Positions 1-6,707 of a stretch of DNA of 16,538 nt are shown here, one piece after another. The stretch is from contig DAVZXP010000013.1 in assembly GCA_052298855.1 (NCBI GenBank), positions 1-16,538 of the forward strand, in the 5' to 3' direction. Both the position numbers and the translations under genes were made by a program. Under the pieces are notes generated by a model. The model searched no databases and was not told the origin of the DNA. It worked only from the letters and a program-made list of their open reading frames with translations. The DNA comes from Fimenecus sp052298855 (GTDB lineage: Bacteria; Bacillota; Clostridia; Oscillospirales; Acutalibacteraceae). Position 1 is the first letter of the stretch. Each line of letters starts with the position of its first letter.

Positions 1-13
1 AAGCGTTCCTTTT

Positions 14-36
14 CCCCCGGTAGAACCGGGGGTTTT
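14..36 (+). terminator. GC-rich hairpin followed by four T, plus-strand sense
   Basis: An 8-bp perfect stem (14-21 pairing with 25-32, CCCCCGGT/ACCGGGGG, loop AGA) is followed on the plus strand by TTTT at 33-36. This fits a short intrinsic terminator for a plus-strand gene ending to the left of the window. On the minus strand the stem is followed by AAAAGG, so it is a poor terminator for the minus-strand operon. The T-run is short, so this is a moderate call. Confidence 0.45.
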
Positions 37-57
37 CATCAATTGCTAGACAAAAGG

Positions 58-87
58 AAATCCATACCAATTTCTTGATATGGATTT
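58..87 (-). terminator. Likely terminator of the ABC-transporter operon
   Basis: A 9-bp perfect stem (58-66 AAATCCATA pairing with 79-87 TATGGATTT, 12-nt loop) lies just downstream of the last minus-strand gene, whose stop codon is at 101-103. Read on the minus strand the stem is followed by CCTTTTG, a weak U-tract. Read on the plus strand it runs into TT, so it may work in both directions. The position supports it; the sequence strength is modest. Confidence 0.5.
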
Positions 88-100
88 TTCGCTTATTGTT

Positions 101-1141
101 TTATACTTTCTTTTTCCAAAGTCTTACAACAGAGCATATATACACTATAATTACAACAATCAGCATTACATATATCAAAGTCATAAAGACAATCAATCTT
201 TCGATATATTTTTCTGCTATTGTTTGTGTTTCAAGCACGCCTCTTGAATAATGGTATCCTACAGAAGCATTTCCTGCCCTTGCCGCATTGTACACAACAT
301 CATATGCTACATCCTTATTCTCTTTGCCAATAACGAGATAAGTAACGGGCTCATAGTTTTTCTCAGACTCGGTAATGCAATTAAAGGTGTAACCGTTCTC
401 GATTATCTTTTGCGTCGGATCCTGTATCAAAAGTATTTCTGAATTAGGAAACAGTGTATCGGATGAAGTTAAATCTATTGCCGCAGAAGGACTCATAATC
501 CTGTTAATAGCAGGCGCATATCCGTTAAGTATTGCCTTGCCAACAACCACTCCGCCGAACACAATCTGATGTCTCTTCGAGTCCTCAATACCCTGACAGG
601 TAAAATAAACATTATCACCGACATCAAAATGGCTATCCGCACCGACAATGACCTCAAGGGGCTTGTCACCCGAAATATCGTTTTCGGAATTTATAAGCCT
701 GCCCTCTTTAAGTTTTAAATATCCACTGTCATTGATTAAATCATCATAGATTGCGGAATACAAACAAGTTTCGCTCTTCAACACATTTGTTGCGTGTGCA
801 TCATAGCGTGTTCCCATCGAATCTGTGATTTCATCATACTCAATTTTCGGCTCTGAATCGGTTGAAAATACATTCATTCTGCAACCTTGATTCATAAGAA
901 CGAGCGCTCTGAAATTTTTGTCCTTTTTCAACTCCTCAAGAGCTACAGGAAAATCATCTTTAAGGGTGTTTGCCGAAAAGACCATATATGGCTTATCATA
1001 GTCATTTACAGTTGCTTTGGTTACTGTCGTGAAATGATTGACAGCCAGATTTATGCTCGGAAGCGTAGTCTTGACTACAATTACGGACAGTATTAAAACA
1101 AATAATGTGAAACAAACTGTTTTTATTGTTTTTGCTTTCAT
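101..1141 (-). CDS. MacB-like membrane protein with only two transmembrane segments
   Basis: A 346-aa protein, last gene of the five-gene ABC operon. Residues about 7-27 form an N-terminal membrane anchor. Residues about 30-312 are a predicted extracytoplasmic domain, and the stretch around residues 145-202 (KLKEGRLIN, then EVIVGADSHFDVGDNVYF and FGGVVVG) resembles the MacB periplasmic-core style of FtsX-family permeases. Residues about 315-338 form one C-terminal membrane segment followed by a basic tail (LWKKKV). A standard FtsX/MacB permease would have three membrane segments after the core domain; here the last two are absent and the frame closes cleanly. AGGAG lies 6 nt before the ATG at 1141, supporting this start. 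It could be a degenerate permease or an accessory subunit that senses or holds substrate for the two full permeases upstream. The topology is read from hydrophobicity; the role is inference. Confidence 0.7.
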   Translation of the reverse strand: MKAKTIKTVCFTLFVLILSVIVVKTTLPSINLAVNHFTTVTKATVNDYDKPYMVFSANTLKDDFPVALEELKKDKNFRALVLMNQGCRMNVFSTDSEPKIEYDEITDSMGTRYDAHATNVLKSETCLYSAIYDDLINDSGYLKLKEGRLINSENDISGDKPLEVIVGADSHFDVGDNVYFTCQGIEDSKRHQIVFGGVVVGKAILNGYAPAINRIMSPSAAIDLTSSDTLFPNSEILLIQDPTQKIIENGYTFNCITESEKNYEPVTYLVIGKENKDVAYDVVYNAARAGNASVGYHYSRGVLETQTIAEKYIERLIVFMTLIYVMLIVVIIVYICSVVRLWKKKV

Positions 1142-1164
1142 ATAAGACTCCTAATTTACTATAT

Positions 1165-1647
1165 TTATTTATATAAGAGAAAATTATGGTCTTTATTATA
1201 GTCGCACATTGATACCTGATTTCCACAGTGTAAAACACTCTTAACGCTTATGTTTCTGTCGTTAACAGTTGCAGTAGCATTTGTCGATAATGAAGTTCCC
1301 TGTTTATATGCGCTTCCAGAATGAACACCGCTTACATTATACACAGCCGTTTCAGCATACGAACCTTTTCGCTGTTCTCCATTTCCTGATAGAACTACAG
1401 TAGTTGACGCTTTTGAATTGTTTTGTGTTCCCGACATTGAAATGTGTTCACAAATCATTTTATTGTTATAGGTTCCTTGGTTATACTTGACTTCACTTTT
1501 ACATACTGTTGACCTTGCATTGCTTACATGTAAGAATAATGCTTCAAATGCTTCATCATCAGTAATATAGTATGCTCCGAACACGCTTATAACTGATAAC
1601 GACATAAGTGTTAAAACGGTAACTAATACTTTTATACATTTTTTCAT
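1165..1647 (-). CDS. Small secreted four-cysteine protein, unknown function
   Basis: A 160-aa protein. Residues 1-25 are a clear Sec signal peptide: basic start MKKCIK, a hydrophobic core at 7-23, and a likely signal peptidase I site after VFGA or nearby. The mature part is about 135 aa, rich in Ser, Thr, Asn and Gly, with four cysteines (49, 66, 141, 148) that could form two disulfides. Alternating polar/hydrophobic stretches at about 80-103 and 119-138 suggest beta structure. AGGAGG lies 8 nt before the ATG. It sits between the ATPase gene and the two-segment MacB-like protein, so it is probably co-transcribed and may be the cassette's substrate, a secreted effector or an envelope partner. 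The size and SerThr-rich secreted nature recall small secreted bacteriocins that travel with ABC genes, but I see no convincing family signature and assign none. Confidence 0.75.
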   Translation of the reverse strand: MKKCIKVLVTVLTLMSLSVISVFGAYYITDDEAFEALFLHVSNARSTVCKSEVKYNQGTYNNKMICEHISMSGTQNNSKASTTVVLSGNGEQRKGSYAETAVYNVSGVHSGSAYKQGTSLSTNATATVNDRNISVKSVLHCGNQVSMCDYNKDHNFLLYK

Positions 1648-1697
1648 TACAAAATCCTCCTAAAATCCTTTTCCTTATTGTTTTGATAGTACTTTAT

Positions 1698-2369
1698 TTA
1701 TTGATCTTCATATCGCCTCCCATCACTCAATATAATCTGTCTGTCGCACTTTTCGGCAAGCGACAAATCGTGAGTTACGATTATAACGGTTTTTCTGTTA
1801 TCGCAAATACTTCTGAATAGATTAAATATTATTTCGGTATTCTGTGAGTCAAGTGAACCTGTAGGCTCATCTGCAAGTATGTAATCACAGTCATTAACAA
1901 TAGCCCTTGCTATTGCAACACGCTGTTTTTGACCACCCGAAAGTTCTCCGATACTTCTGTCAGACAACTCGGCAATCCCTACGCTTTCCAACGCCTTGCA
2001 ACAAAGCTCTTTTCTTTTCTTTTTCCTAACACCTGCAAGCACCAACGGTATTTCAACATTTTCAGCTACCGAGTTATCGCTGAGTAAAAGGAAATTTTGA
2101 AAAACCGTGCTGACCTTTTCATTTCTCAATTTTGCAAGAGCACCGTCGGACAGGTTCTCAATTGGCTTTCCGTCAATTATGCACGAGCCGGAGTCAAACG
2201 GCAAAACACCGCCGATTATATGAAGCAAAGTGGATTTTCCTGCGCCTGATTTACCTGTTATGGCAACCATTTCGCCTTTTTCTATCGTCAGCGATACATT
2301 GTCAAGGGCAACAACCTCATTCTTTTTATTCTTATTATATTTCTTAACCAAATTCTTTATTTCAATCAT
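1698..2369 (-). CDS. ABC transporter ATP-binding protein, LolD/MacB class
   Basis: A 223-aa single-domain ATPase of the class that drives FtsX/MacB-type permeases. Visible motifs are Walker A GKSGAGKST (39-47), the Q-loop glutamine in FQN (91), signature LSGGQ (143-147), Walker B YILADEP with Asp167/Glu168 (163-169), the D-loop around SLD (172-174) and the H-loop His200 in VTHD. All catalytic residues are intact and the length is normal for the class. The start ATG overlaps the end of the upstream permease by 8 nt (ATGATTGA), so translation is probably coupled. It should act as a homodimer at the cytoplasmic face, energising the two adjacent permeases. The substrate cannot be read from the ATPase itself. 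Confidence 0.93.
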   Translation of the reverse strand: MIEIKNLVKKYNKNKKNEVVALDNVSLTIEKGEMVAITGKSGAGKSTLLHIIGGVLPFDSGSCIIDGKPIENLSDGALAKLRNEKVSTVFQNFLLLSDNSVAENVEIPLVLAGVRKKKRKELCCKALESVGIAELSDRSIGELSGGQKQRVAIARAIVNDCDYILADEPTGSLDSQNTEIIFNLFRSICDNRKTVIIVTHDLSLAEKCDRQIILSDGRRYEDQ

Positions 2370-3561
2370 CAGATTTTACCGCCTTTTTGTTATAAAAAAG
2401 AATTAAACTTATAACAGCCGCAAGCAGAACATATATGCCGAAAATTGCCGCAAGTATTCTGCCGCCGTAAACGATAAATGAATATGTCCACTCAAACAAA
2501 TTCATTATACCCGCAATAACAAGCAACGAACCTACCGGAATTACAGAAAGTATAATTATTATAAACGCAGAAGTGAAAAATCCGAAAAACTTCAACTTTT
2601 TGTCTGCTCCGCACGCCGAATAAACAGTAAATATATAACCGCATTTATAATAGAATATTATAAGCGTACAGCAAAAACCCACTGCAGATATGCACCACAC
2701 TGATAAAATTTGCGGTAAATTTTCCTTAACAAAATACTGTTTTCTGACATTGTCGTATGATGTATCCGAGTTCAGAACCGAGCCGGTCTTTTTAAGCGTT
2801 TCGGTGTTTAAGCGTACAGATTCAGGTGAAGCATTGTCAAAAAACAAAAGTCTTGACATAGCAGGTGCTTCATCTTCCTTTAAACGAGAAACCAAAGAAT
2901 CAGCGTCCGCCCAAAGTATTTCAATCCCATATATATCAATCTCTGTCCTCTGTCTTTGATTGACAATACTTGAAAATGCCAACTCCTCACCTGCTACATT
3001 TTGGTCAAACTCAAAATAAGGGTCGGCTGCAATTCCGACAACCTCAAACAAAACATCGCACTTTCCGTCATCATCAACAAAATGTATAGTTTCTCCTATT
3101 TTCCTGTCGGTACGAGAGGTAACACACGGGATATATCCGTTCTCTGTTTCGCCATTGAAGGCGGAAATCCATTTCCCCTTTCGCATCGGTATATTAAGTT
3201 TTTCACTCAAAAGTCTCGGGTAAACATCAAGCTCGGTATATGTTGTATCGTTACACAATTTATAAACATTTCCCGCCCCGATAAAATCATACAATTCCTC
3301 AAAGCATTTATACGGATCGCTTTCCGACTCCATTTTAGAATCGGACATTAGCGAATACATATCGTACCTAATCGGCGAAAAATAAGCAAAATTTTCCGAG
3401 GTGCAACCTGAAAGCACCTTTTCGGAATAGAGAATTTCCTGCAAACTGTTTGCATTATCCAAAGTGAAAAACGAAAGAAAAGCAAGCTGTAATGCGATAA
3501 GAACAGATATTAACTTATTTCTAAAAATAATATCCGAAGCCAAACGAAGCGTTTTATACAT
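2362..3561 (-). CDS. FtsX/MacB-type ABC permease (second permease of the operon)
   Basis: A 399-aa membrane protein with the FtsX/MacB layout: membrane segment at about 16-36, a large extracytoplasmic domain at about 38-280, then three C-terminal segments at about 284-305, 327-351 and 366-390. The loop between the second and third segments (KCGYIFTVYSACGADKKLK) matches the coupling-helix region typical of FtsX permeases. The stretch KWISAFNGE to GETIHFVDDD (about 130-165) is MacB-core-like. The start overlaps the upstream permease by 8 nt (ATGTATAA) and the end overlaps the ATPase by 8 nt, indicating co-translation and probable heterodimer formation with the upstream permease. Substrate unknown; likely a peptide, lipoprotein or envelope signal rather than a nutrient, judging from the family. 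Confidence 0.85.
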   Translation of the reverse strand: MYKTLRLASDIIFRNKLISVLIALQLAFLSFFTLDNANSLQEILYSEKVLSGCTSENFAYFSPIRYDMYSLMSDSKMESESDPYKCFEELYDFIGAGNVYKLCNDTTYTELDVYPRLLSEKLNIPMRKGKWISAFNGETENGYIPCVTSRTDRKIGETIHFVDDDGKCDVLFEVVGIAADPYFEFDQNVAGEELAFSSIVNQRQRTEIDIYGIEILWADADSLVSRLKEDEAPAMSRLLFFDNASPESVRLNTETLKKTGSVLNSDTSYDNVRKQYFVKENLPQILSVWCISAVGFCCTLIIFYYKCGYIFTVYSACGADKKLKFFGFFTSAFIIIILSVIPVGSLLVIAGIMNLFEWTYSFIVYGGRILAAIFGIYVLLAAVISLILFYNKKAVKSDD

Positions 3562-4552
3562 ACTCTTCCCCCTGACTCGTTATATCATTGATATTCTTTG
3601 CCAAAATCGGCATTACCGCAACGGCGCACAGAACAATGCACACCAAATATGAAATAATAAAGCCCTGCAAAATAAAGTTTTCATAGGATGACTGAAAATC
3701 CAAAAAGAATGTATAAAAAACAATATGGCCTACCGTTCCACCGAGAACAATGTAAACAAGCAATTCAAGTGACGCCGATATGTATATTCGTTTTTTTGAC
3801 GAACCGCAGAGATACATAACAGAATAAATTTCACGCTTCATTTTAATTAAAAAAGAAAAAACGAGCATAATGTTACACACAGCAATACCCGAAATTACTA
3901 TTGATGAGCGTAACGACAACAGCAAACCTTGAGTTATGTCTGAACTTTCAGGTGCAATTATTCTTTTTTGAGAAAAAACTTCCCCCAACTGCTTTTGAAA
4001 TTGAGCGGATTTACGAGCCGACAGGACATAATTCCATCTAAAACGCACCGAGTTGACTTGTGTGCCCTGCGAAACAGCTGACGGCAATATCTCGTCATAT
4101 TCACGCATAGGACGAATTCCGCAGACGGTAAAATCTCCCAAGGAATTGCTTACAACACTATCAACCTTATAACCTTTTGCCTTTGTTTTTGCACCTATAA
4201 GTATCTGCGAGTCAGTCTGTGGCAAGTTGCCTGCACTGAAAGCATCGCTTCCCTTGTAAAAAGCATAAATGTCATTCTCTGCCTCAACCGTGATATATAT
4301 CATATCGATACTTTTTCCGTACTTTTCGGTTATTGTACTTATCTTGTCGGAAAGGAGCTTAGCGTCAAAGTTTTCATTGTAAAGTACAGTGTATTCCGTT
4401 GCTCTGTCATACTTGAGTGAGTTTTGCCTGCCGGTATTAAACGAAAACACGCCTATATCACACACCAGAACTGAGCAAACTGATAAAATTATCATGCAAA
4501 TCAACAGTCTTTTATGATGCTTAATTGTGTTTTTTAAGTTAAATCCAAGCAT
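3554..4552 (-). CDS. FtsX/MacB-type ABC permease (first gene of the operon)
   Basis: A 332-aa membrane protein. A membrane segment at about 16-37 is followed by an extracytoplasmic domain (about 38-212) and three further segments at about 216-236, 258-283 and 294-317. The cytoplasmic loop KMKREIYSVMYLCGSSKKRI (237-256) is the clearest FtsX-family feature, matching the usual R-x-E-I-hydrophobic-LG coupling motif. The ectodomain is shorter than that of the second permease, so the two are probably non-identical halves of one exporter. AAGGAAAGG lies 4 nt before the ATG at 4552 and the gene sits about 50 nt downstream of a good promoter. Confident as to family, not as to substrate. Confidence 0.85.
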   Translation of the reverse strand: MLGFNLKNTIKHHKRLLICMIILSVCSVLVCDIGVFSFNTGRQNSLKYDRATEYTVLYNENFDAKLLSDKISTITEKYGKSIDMIYITVEAENDIYAFYKGSDAFSAGNLPQTDSQILIGAKTKAKGYKVDSVVSNSLGDFTVCGIRPMREYDEILPSAVSQGTQVNSVRFRWNYVLSARKSAQFQKQLGEVFSQKRIIAPESSDITQGLLLSLRSSIVISGIAVCNIMLVFSFLIKMKREIYSVMYLCGSSKKRIYISASLELLVYIVLGGTVGHIVFYTFFLDFQSSYENFILQGFIISYLVCIVLCAVAVMPILAKNINDITSQGEEYV

Positions 4553-4604
4553 ACAGCCTTTCCTTTTCGCATTTTCAAAAAAACATTTTCAATAATATAT
4601 TTAT

Positions 4605-4633
4605 ATAGTATATAAAAAAACAAGGTCTGTCAA
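4605..4633 (-). promoter_or_regulatory. Sigma-A-like promoter of the ABC operon
   Basis: On the minus strand TTGACA (4628-4633) is separated by 17 nt from TACTAT (4605-4610), upstream of the first permease (start at 4552). The -35 is a perfect match and the -10 is 4 of 6. The surrounding leader is very AT-rich. A second TTGACAGA copy sits 44 nt further upstream (4670-4677), and a TATAAT lies between the two but at the wrong distance from the upper -35. The rest of the 4553-4743 gap holds no gene. Confidence 0.65.
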
Positions 4634-4743
4634 CCAATAGACAATTTTAAATTTACATTATATGCAAATTCTGTCAAATAAACAAACAAATCGCTTATAA
4701 TTTGTACTTCTTGTATATCACAATAAGTATTAAAACAAAATAA

Positions 4744-4766
4744 AACCACCGAATGAAACGGTGGTT
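4744..4766 (-). terminator. Intrinsic terminator after the PRC-barrel gene
   Basis: An 8-bp perfect stem (AACCACCG at 4744-4751 with CGGTGGTT at 4759-4766, 7-nt loop) begins 5 nt past the stop codon of the PRC-barrel gene. On the minus strand it is followed by a T-rich tract (TTTTATTTTG). It should separate that gene from the ABC operon. Confidence 0.8.
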
Positions 4767-4770
4767 ACAG

Positions 4771-5073
4771 CTATCCCTCACGGAACAGATTGTTTATAAA
4801 TCCGCTTGATTTTTGTGCTTTACAGCAGCCGGGAACACAATCTATGTTTACAAGTATCGTTTCGTCGCCGATTACCTCAATTTGCTCCCAACATATTCTA
4901 ATATCCTCTTGCTTATTACCAAAGCTTAACAGCTTTGAACGGCATTTTACAATTATTGCGACTACCCTGCCCGAACAGGTATCGATTTCAACATCATTTA
5001 CGCACCCGAGCCGAGCCCCGTCCTTTAGATTTATTACCTCTTTTTCGCATAAATCAATTACACAGCAATTCAT
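4771..5073 (-). CDS. YlmC/YmxH-family PRC-barrel protein, Cys-rich
   Basis: A 100-aa protein whose residues 1-78 read as a PRC-barrel domain of the YlmC/YmxH type found in spore-forming Firmicutes. The family pattern is visible as KEVINLKDGARLGCVNDVEI (11-30), then GRVVAIIVKC and IRICWEQIEVIGDETILVNI near the end. These proteins are associated with sporulation, but their biochemical role is not established. It contains ten cysteines (3, 4, 9, 24, 33, 44, 61, 79, 83, 84), which is high for its length, and a short non-barrel tail (85-100). AGGGGTG lies 5 nt before the ATG at 5073. It follows the tyrS terminator and has its own terminator, so it is probably a monocistron. Confidence 0.82.
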   Translation of the reverse strand: MNCCVIDLCEKEVINLKDGARLGCVNDVEIDTCSGRVVAIIVKCRSKLLSFGNKQEDIRICWEQIEVIGDETILVNIDCVPGCCKAQKSSGFINNLFREG

Positions 5074-5090
5074 AAAAACACCCCTGATAA

Positions 5091-5096
5091 ATTATA
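5091..5096 (-). promoter_or_regulatory. Possible -10 element for the PRC-barrel gene
   Basis: A perfect TATAAT reads on the minus strand 18 nt upstream of the start codon at 5073. No good -35 hexamer is seen 16-18 nt upstream, so this is either a weak promoter, one for an alternative sigma factor, or chance in AT-rich DNA. Confidence 0.35.
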
Positions 5097-5120
5097 TGCA
5101 AGCGGTGATTTTATATTACT

Positions 5121-5155
5121 AAACAACAAAACGGGCAAGCATAAAACTCGCCCGT
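5121..5155 (-). terminator. Intrinsic terminator of tyrS
   Basis: On the minus strand the RNA forms ACGGGCGAG (5147-5155) paired with CTTGCCCGT (5131-5139), including one G-U wobble, with a 7-nt loop. It is followed by TTTTGTTGTTT (5121-5130 region). It lies 16 nt past the tyrS stop. On the plus strand the wobble becomes an A-C mismatch and the U-tract is absent, so it is directional. Confidence 0.88.
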
Positions 5156-5170
5156 AGTCATAAAACAAAA

Positions 5171-6394
5171 TTAGTAGGTAATTTTGTAGAATACCTTTTT
5201 GCCCTTTTTGATTATGATTTGACCGTCTTTAAAGTCTGACTTTTTAACGGTTTCAAACGGAGATGCAACCTTGACATCATCAACGGATACACCGCCCTGC
5301 TCGATAAGGCGTCTGCCCTCTCCCTTTGAAGAAATAAGTCCTGCTTTAATCATAATTTCGCTTACAAGAATTTCATCATCCGTAAAGTCATCATCGGTGA
5401 GTGCGAAAGTCGGCATATTTTCAGTATTTCCTGCACCTGAGAACAACGCTCTTGCACCCTCCTGAGCCTTTTGAGCCTCTTCCTCGCCGTGAACAAGCTT
5501 TGTAAGCTCATAAGCCAAAATTTCCTTAGCCGTGTTGAGCTGACTGCCCTGCCAAGAGTCCATTTTATCGATTTCCTCAAGCGGAAGGAATGTAAGCATA
5601 CGAATACATTTAAGAACATCATCGTCGCTGACATTTCTCCAATACTGATAGAAATCAAACGGGCTTGTCTTATTCGGGTCAAGCCAAACAGCACCGTTTG
5701 CAGTCTTGCCCATCTTCTTGCCCTCGCTGTTGAGCAAAAGAGTGATTGTCATGGCGTAAGCATCCTTACCGAGCTTCTTTCTGATAAGCTCCGTACCGCC
5801 GAGCATATTGCTCCACTGGTCATCTCCGCCGAACTGCATATTACAACCGTAGTGCTTGAAAAGATGATAGAAGTCATAGCTCTGCATTATCATATAGTTG
5901 AATTCAAGGAAAGAAAGTCCCTTTTCCATTCTCTGCTTGTAGCATTCCGCACGAAGCATATTATTTACGGAGAAGCATGCTCCGACATCACGCAAAAGGT
6001 CAATGTAATTGAGCTTGAGAAGCCAATCGGCATTGTTTACCATAATTGCCTTGTCCTCGCCGAACTCGATAAATCTCTCCATCTGCTTTCTGAAGCAATC
6101 GCAGTTGTGCTGAATAGTCTCGGGAGTCATCATAGAACGCATATCTGTTCTGCCTGAGGGGTCACCGATATAGCCCGTACCGCCGCCTATCAAAACAACG
6201 GGTCTGTTGCCTGCCATCTGCAATCTTTTCATAAGGCAAAGTGCCATAAAGTGACCAACGTGCAAGCTGTCTGCCGTCGGGTCAAAGCCGATATAGAAAA
6301 CCGCCTTACCATTGTTGACAAGCTCCTTTATTTCAGGCTCGTCCGTTACCTGTGCGATAAGTCCTCTCTGTTCAAGCTCTTCATAAATTCCCAT
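5171..6394 (-). CDS. tyrS: Tyrosyl-tRNA synthetase
   Basis: A 407-aa class I aminoacyl-tRNA synthetase that charges tRNA-Tyr with tyrosine. The ATP-binding HIGH signature is HVGH (45-48) within DPTADSLHVGHFMA. The KMSKS-equivalent is KMGKT (227-231) in SEGKKMGKTANGAV, the form usual for this bacterial type. GGDDQWSN (189-196) is in the tyrosine/tRNA-binding core. Residues from about 341 onward form a C-terminal S4 RNA-binding domain (GGVSVDDVKVASP). The length is normal. AGGAGGT lies 6 nt before the ATG. It is controlled by the T-box leader immediately upstream and ends at its own terminator, so it is a single-gene transcription unit. Confidence 0.97.
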   Translation of the reverse strand: MGIYEELEQRGLIAQVTDEPEIKELVNNGKAVFYIGFDPTADSLHVGHFMALCLMKRLQMAGNRPVVLIGGGTGYIGDPSGRTDMRSMMTPETIQHNCDCFRKQMERFIEFGEDKAIMVNNADWLLKLNYIDLLRDVGACFSVNNMLRAECYKQRMEKGLSFLEFNYMIMQSYDFYHLFKHYGCNMQFGGDDQWSNMLGGTELIRKKLGKDAYAMTITLLLNSEGKKMGKTANGAVWLDPNKTSPFDFYQYWRNVSDDDVLKCIRMLTFLPLEEIDKMDSWQGSQLNTAKEILAYELTKLVHGEEEAQKAQEGARALFSGAGNTENMPTFALTDDDFTDDEILVSEIMIKAGLISSKGEGRRLIEQGGVSVDDVKVASPFETVKKSDFKDGQIIIKKGKKVFYKITY

Positions 6395-6403
6395 AATTAT
6401 ACC

Positions 6404-6443
6404 TCCTAAAAAAATAAAAAGTCCTCTGCAAAAAGCAGAGGAC
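6404..6443 (-). terminator. T-box terminator hairpin of the tyrS leader
   Basis: A 9-bp perfect stem (GTCCTCTGC and GCAGAGGAC, 6421-6429 with 6435-6443) has a 5-nt loop and is followed on the minus strand by TTTTTATTTTTTT (about 6408-6420). It lies just before the tyrS ribosome-binding site. It forms when tRNA-Tyr is charged and competes with the antiterminator just upstream. Confidence 0.93.
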
Positions 6444-6673
6444 GAAAATTTCGTGTTACCACCTCAGTTTGCCGACCTTTCACAAAGCCGACCTCTGTGA
6501 GTAAAAGCTACTCCGTTCTGTAACGGGAACACCCGTTTGCCCCTACAAATAAAGTTCAAGGCAACAACTCAGCGATGTATTTCACAGCAGCCCGATATTG
6601 CCTTGCACCGAACGGCAACTCTCTGAAACGGTCATTTCTGCTACTTCTTCGCATCAATGTCTTTGAAATATAC
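6421..6673 (-). promoter_or_regulatory. T-box riboswitch, tyrosine specific
   Basis: A complete T-box leader of about 250 nt precedes tyrS. On the minus strand, Stem I carries the distal-loop signature GGTGCAAGG and the AG-bulge region CAGAGAGTTGCC. Its specifier loop reads GTGAAATACATC with the Tyr codon UAC at 6577-6579. The T-box sequence GGTGGTAACACG (6452-6463) forms the antiterminator; its UGGU pairs with the tRNA end, and the U matches an A discriminator as expected for tRNA-Tyr. The terminator follows at 6404-6443. Uncharged tRNA-Tyr should stabilise the antiterminator and switch tyrS on. The specifier codon and the downstream gene agree, which makes the assignment firm. Confidence 0.95.
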
Positions 6674-6679
6674 TACACA

Positions 6680-6707
6680 ATTATACACATTAAAAATTAT
6701 TTGTCAA
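6680..6707 (-). promoter_or_regulatory. Sigma-A-like promoter of the tyrS T-box leader, overlapping recN
   Basis: On the minus strand TTGACA (6702-6707) is 16 nt upstream of TATAAT (6680-6685); both hexamers are perfect consensus. The -35 lies within the last codons of recN (stop codon complement at 6697-6699). Transcription would start at about 6673, just before the T-box Stem I. Confidence 0.85.

Noticed and set aside
1165..1647. Lactococcin 972-family bacteriocin
   Set aside because: Secreted, small and in an ABC operon, with a vaguely similar Ser/Thr-Val stretch, but it is longer, has four cysteines and lacks a convincing match to the family; not assigned without a profile search.
4660..4677. 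Second promoter using the upper TTGACA and the TATAAT next to it
   Set aside because: The two hexamers are only 9 nt apart, too close for a sigma-A promoter.
5471..6157. Long plus-strand open frame opposite tyrS
   Set aside because: It is the antisense shadow of a well-conserved tyrosyl-tRNA synthetase and shows no domain of its own.
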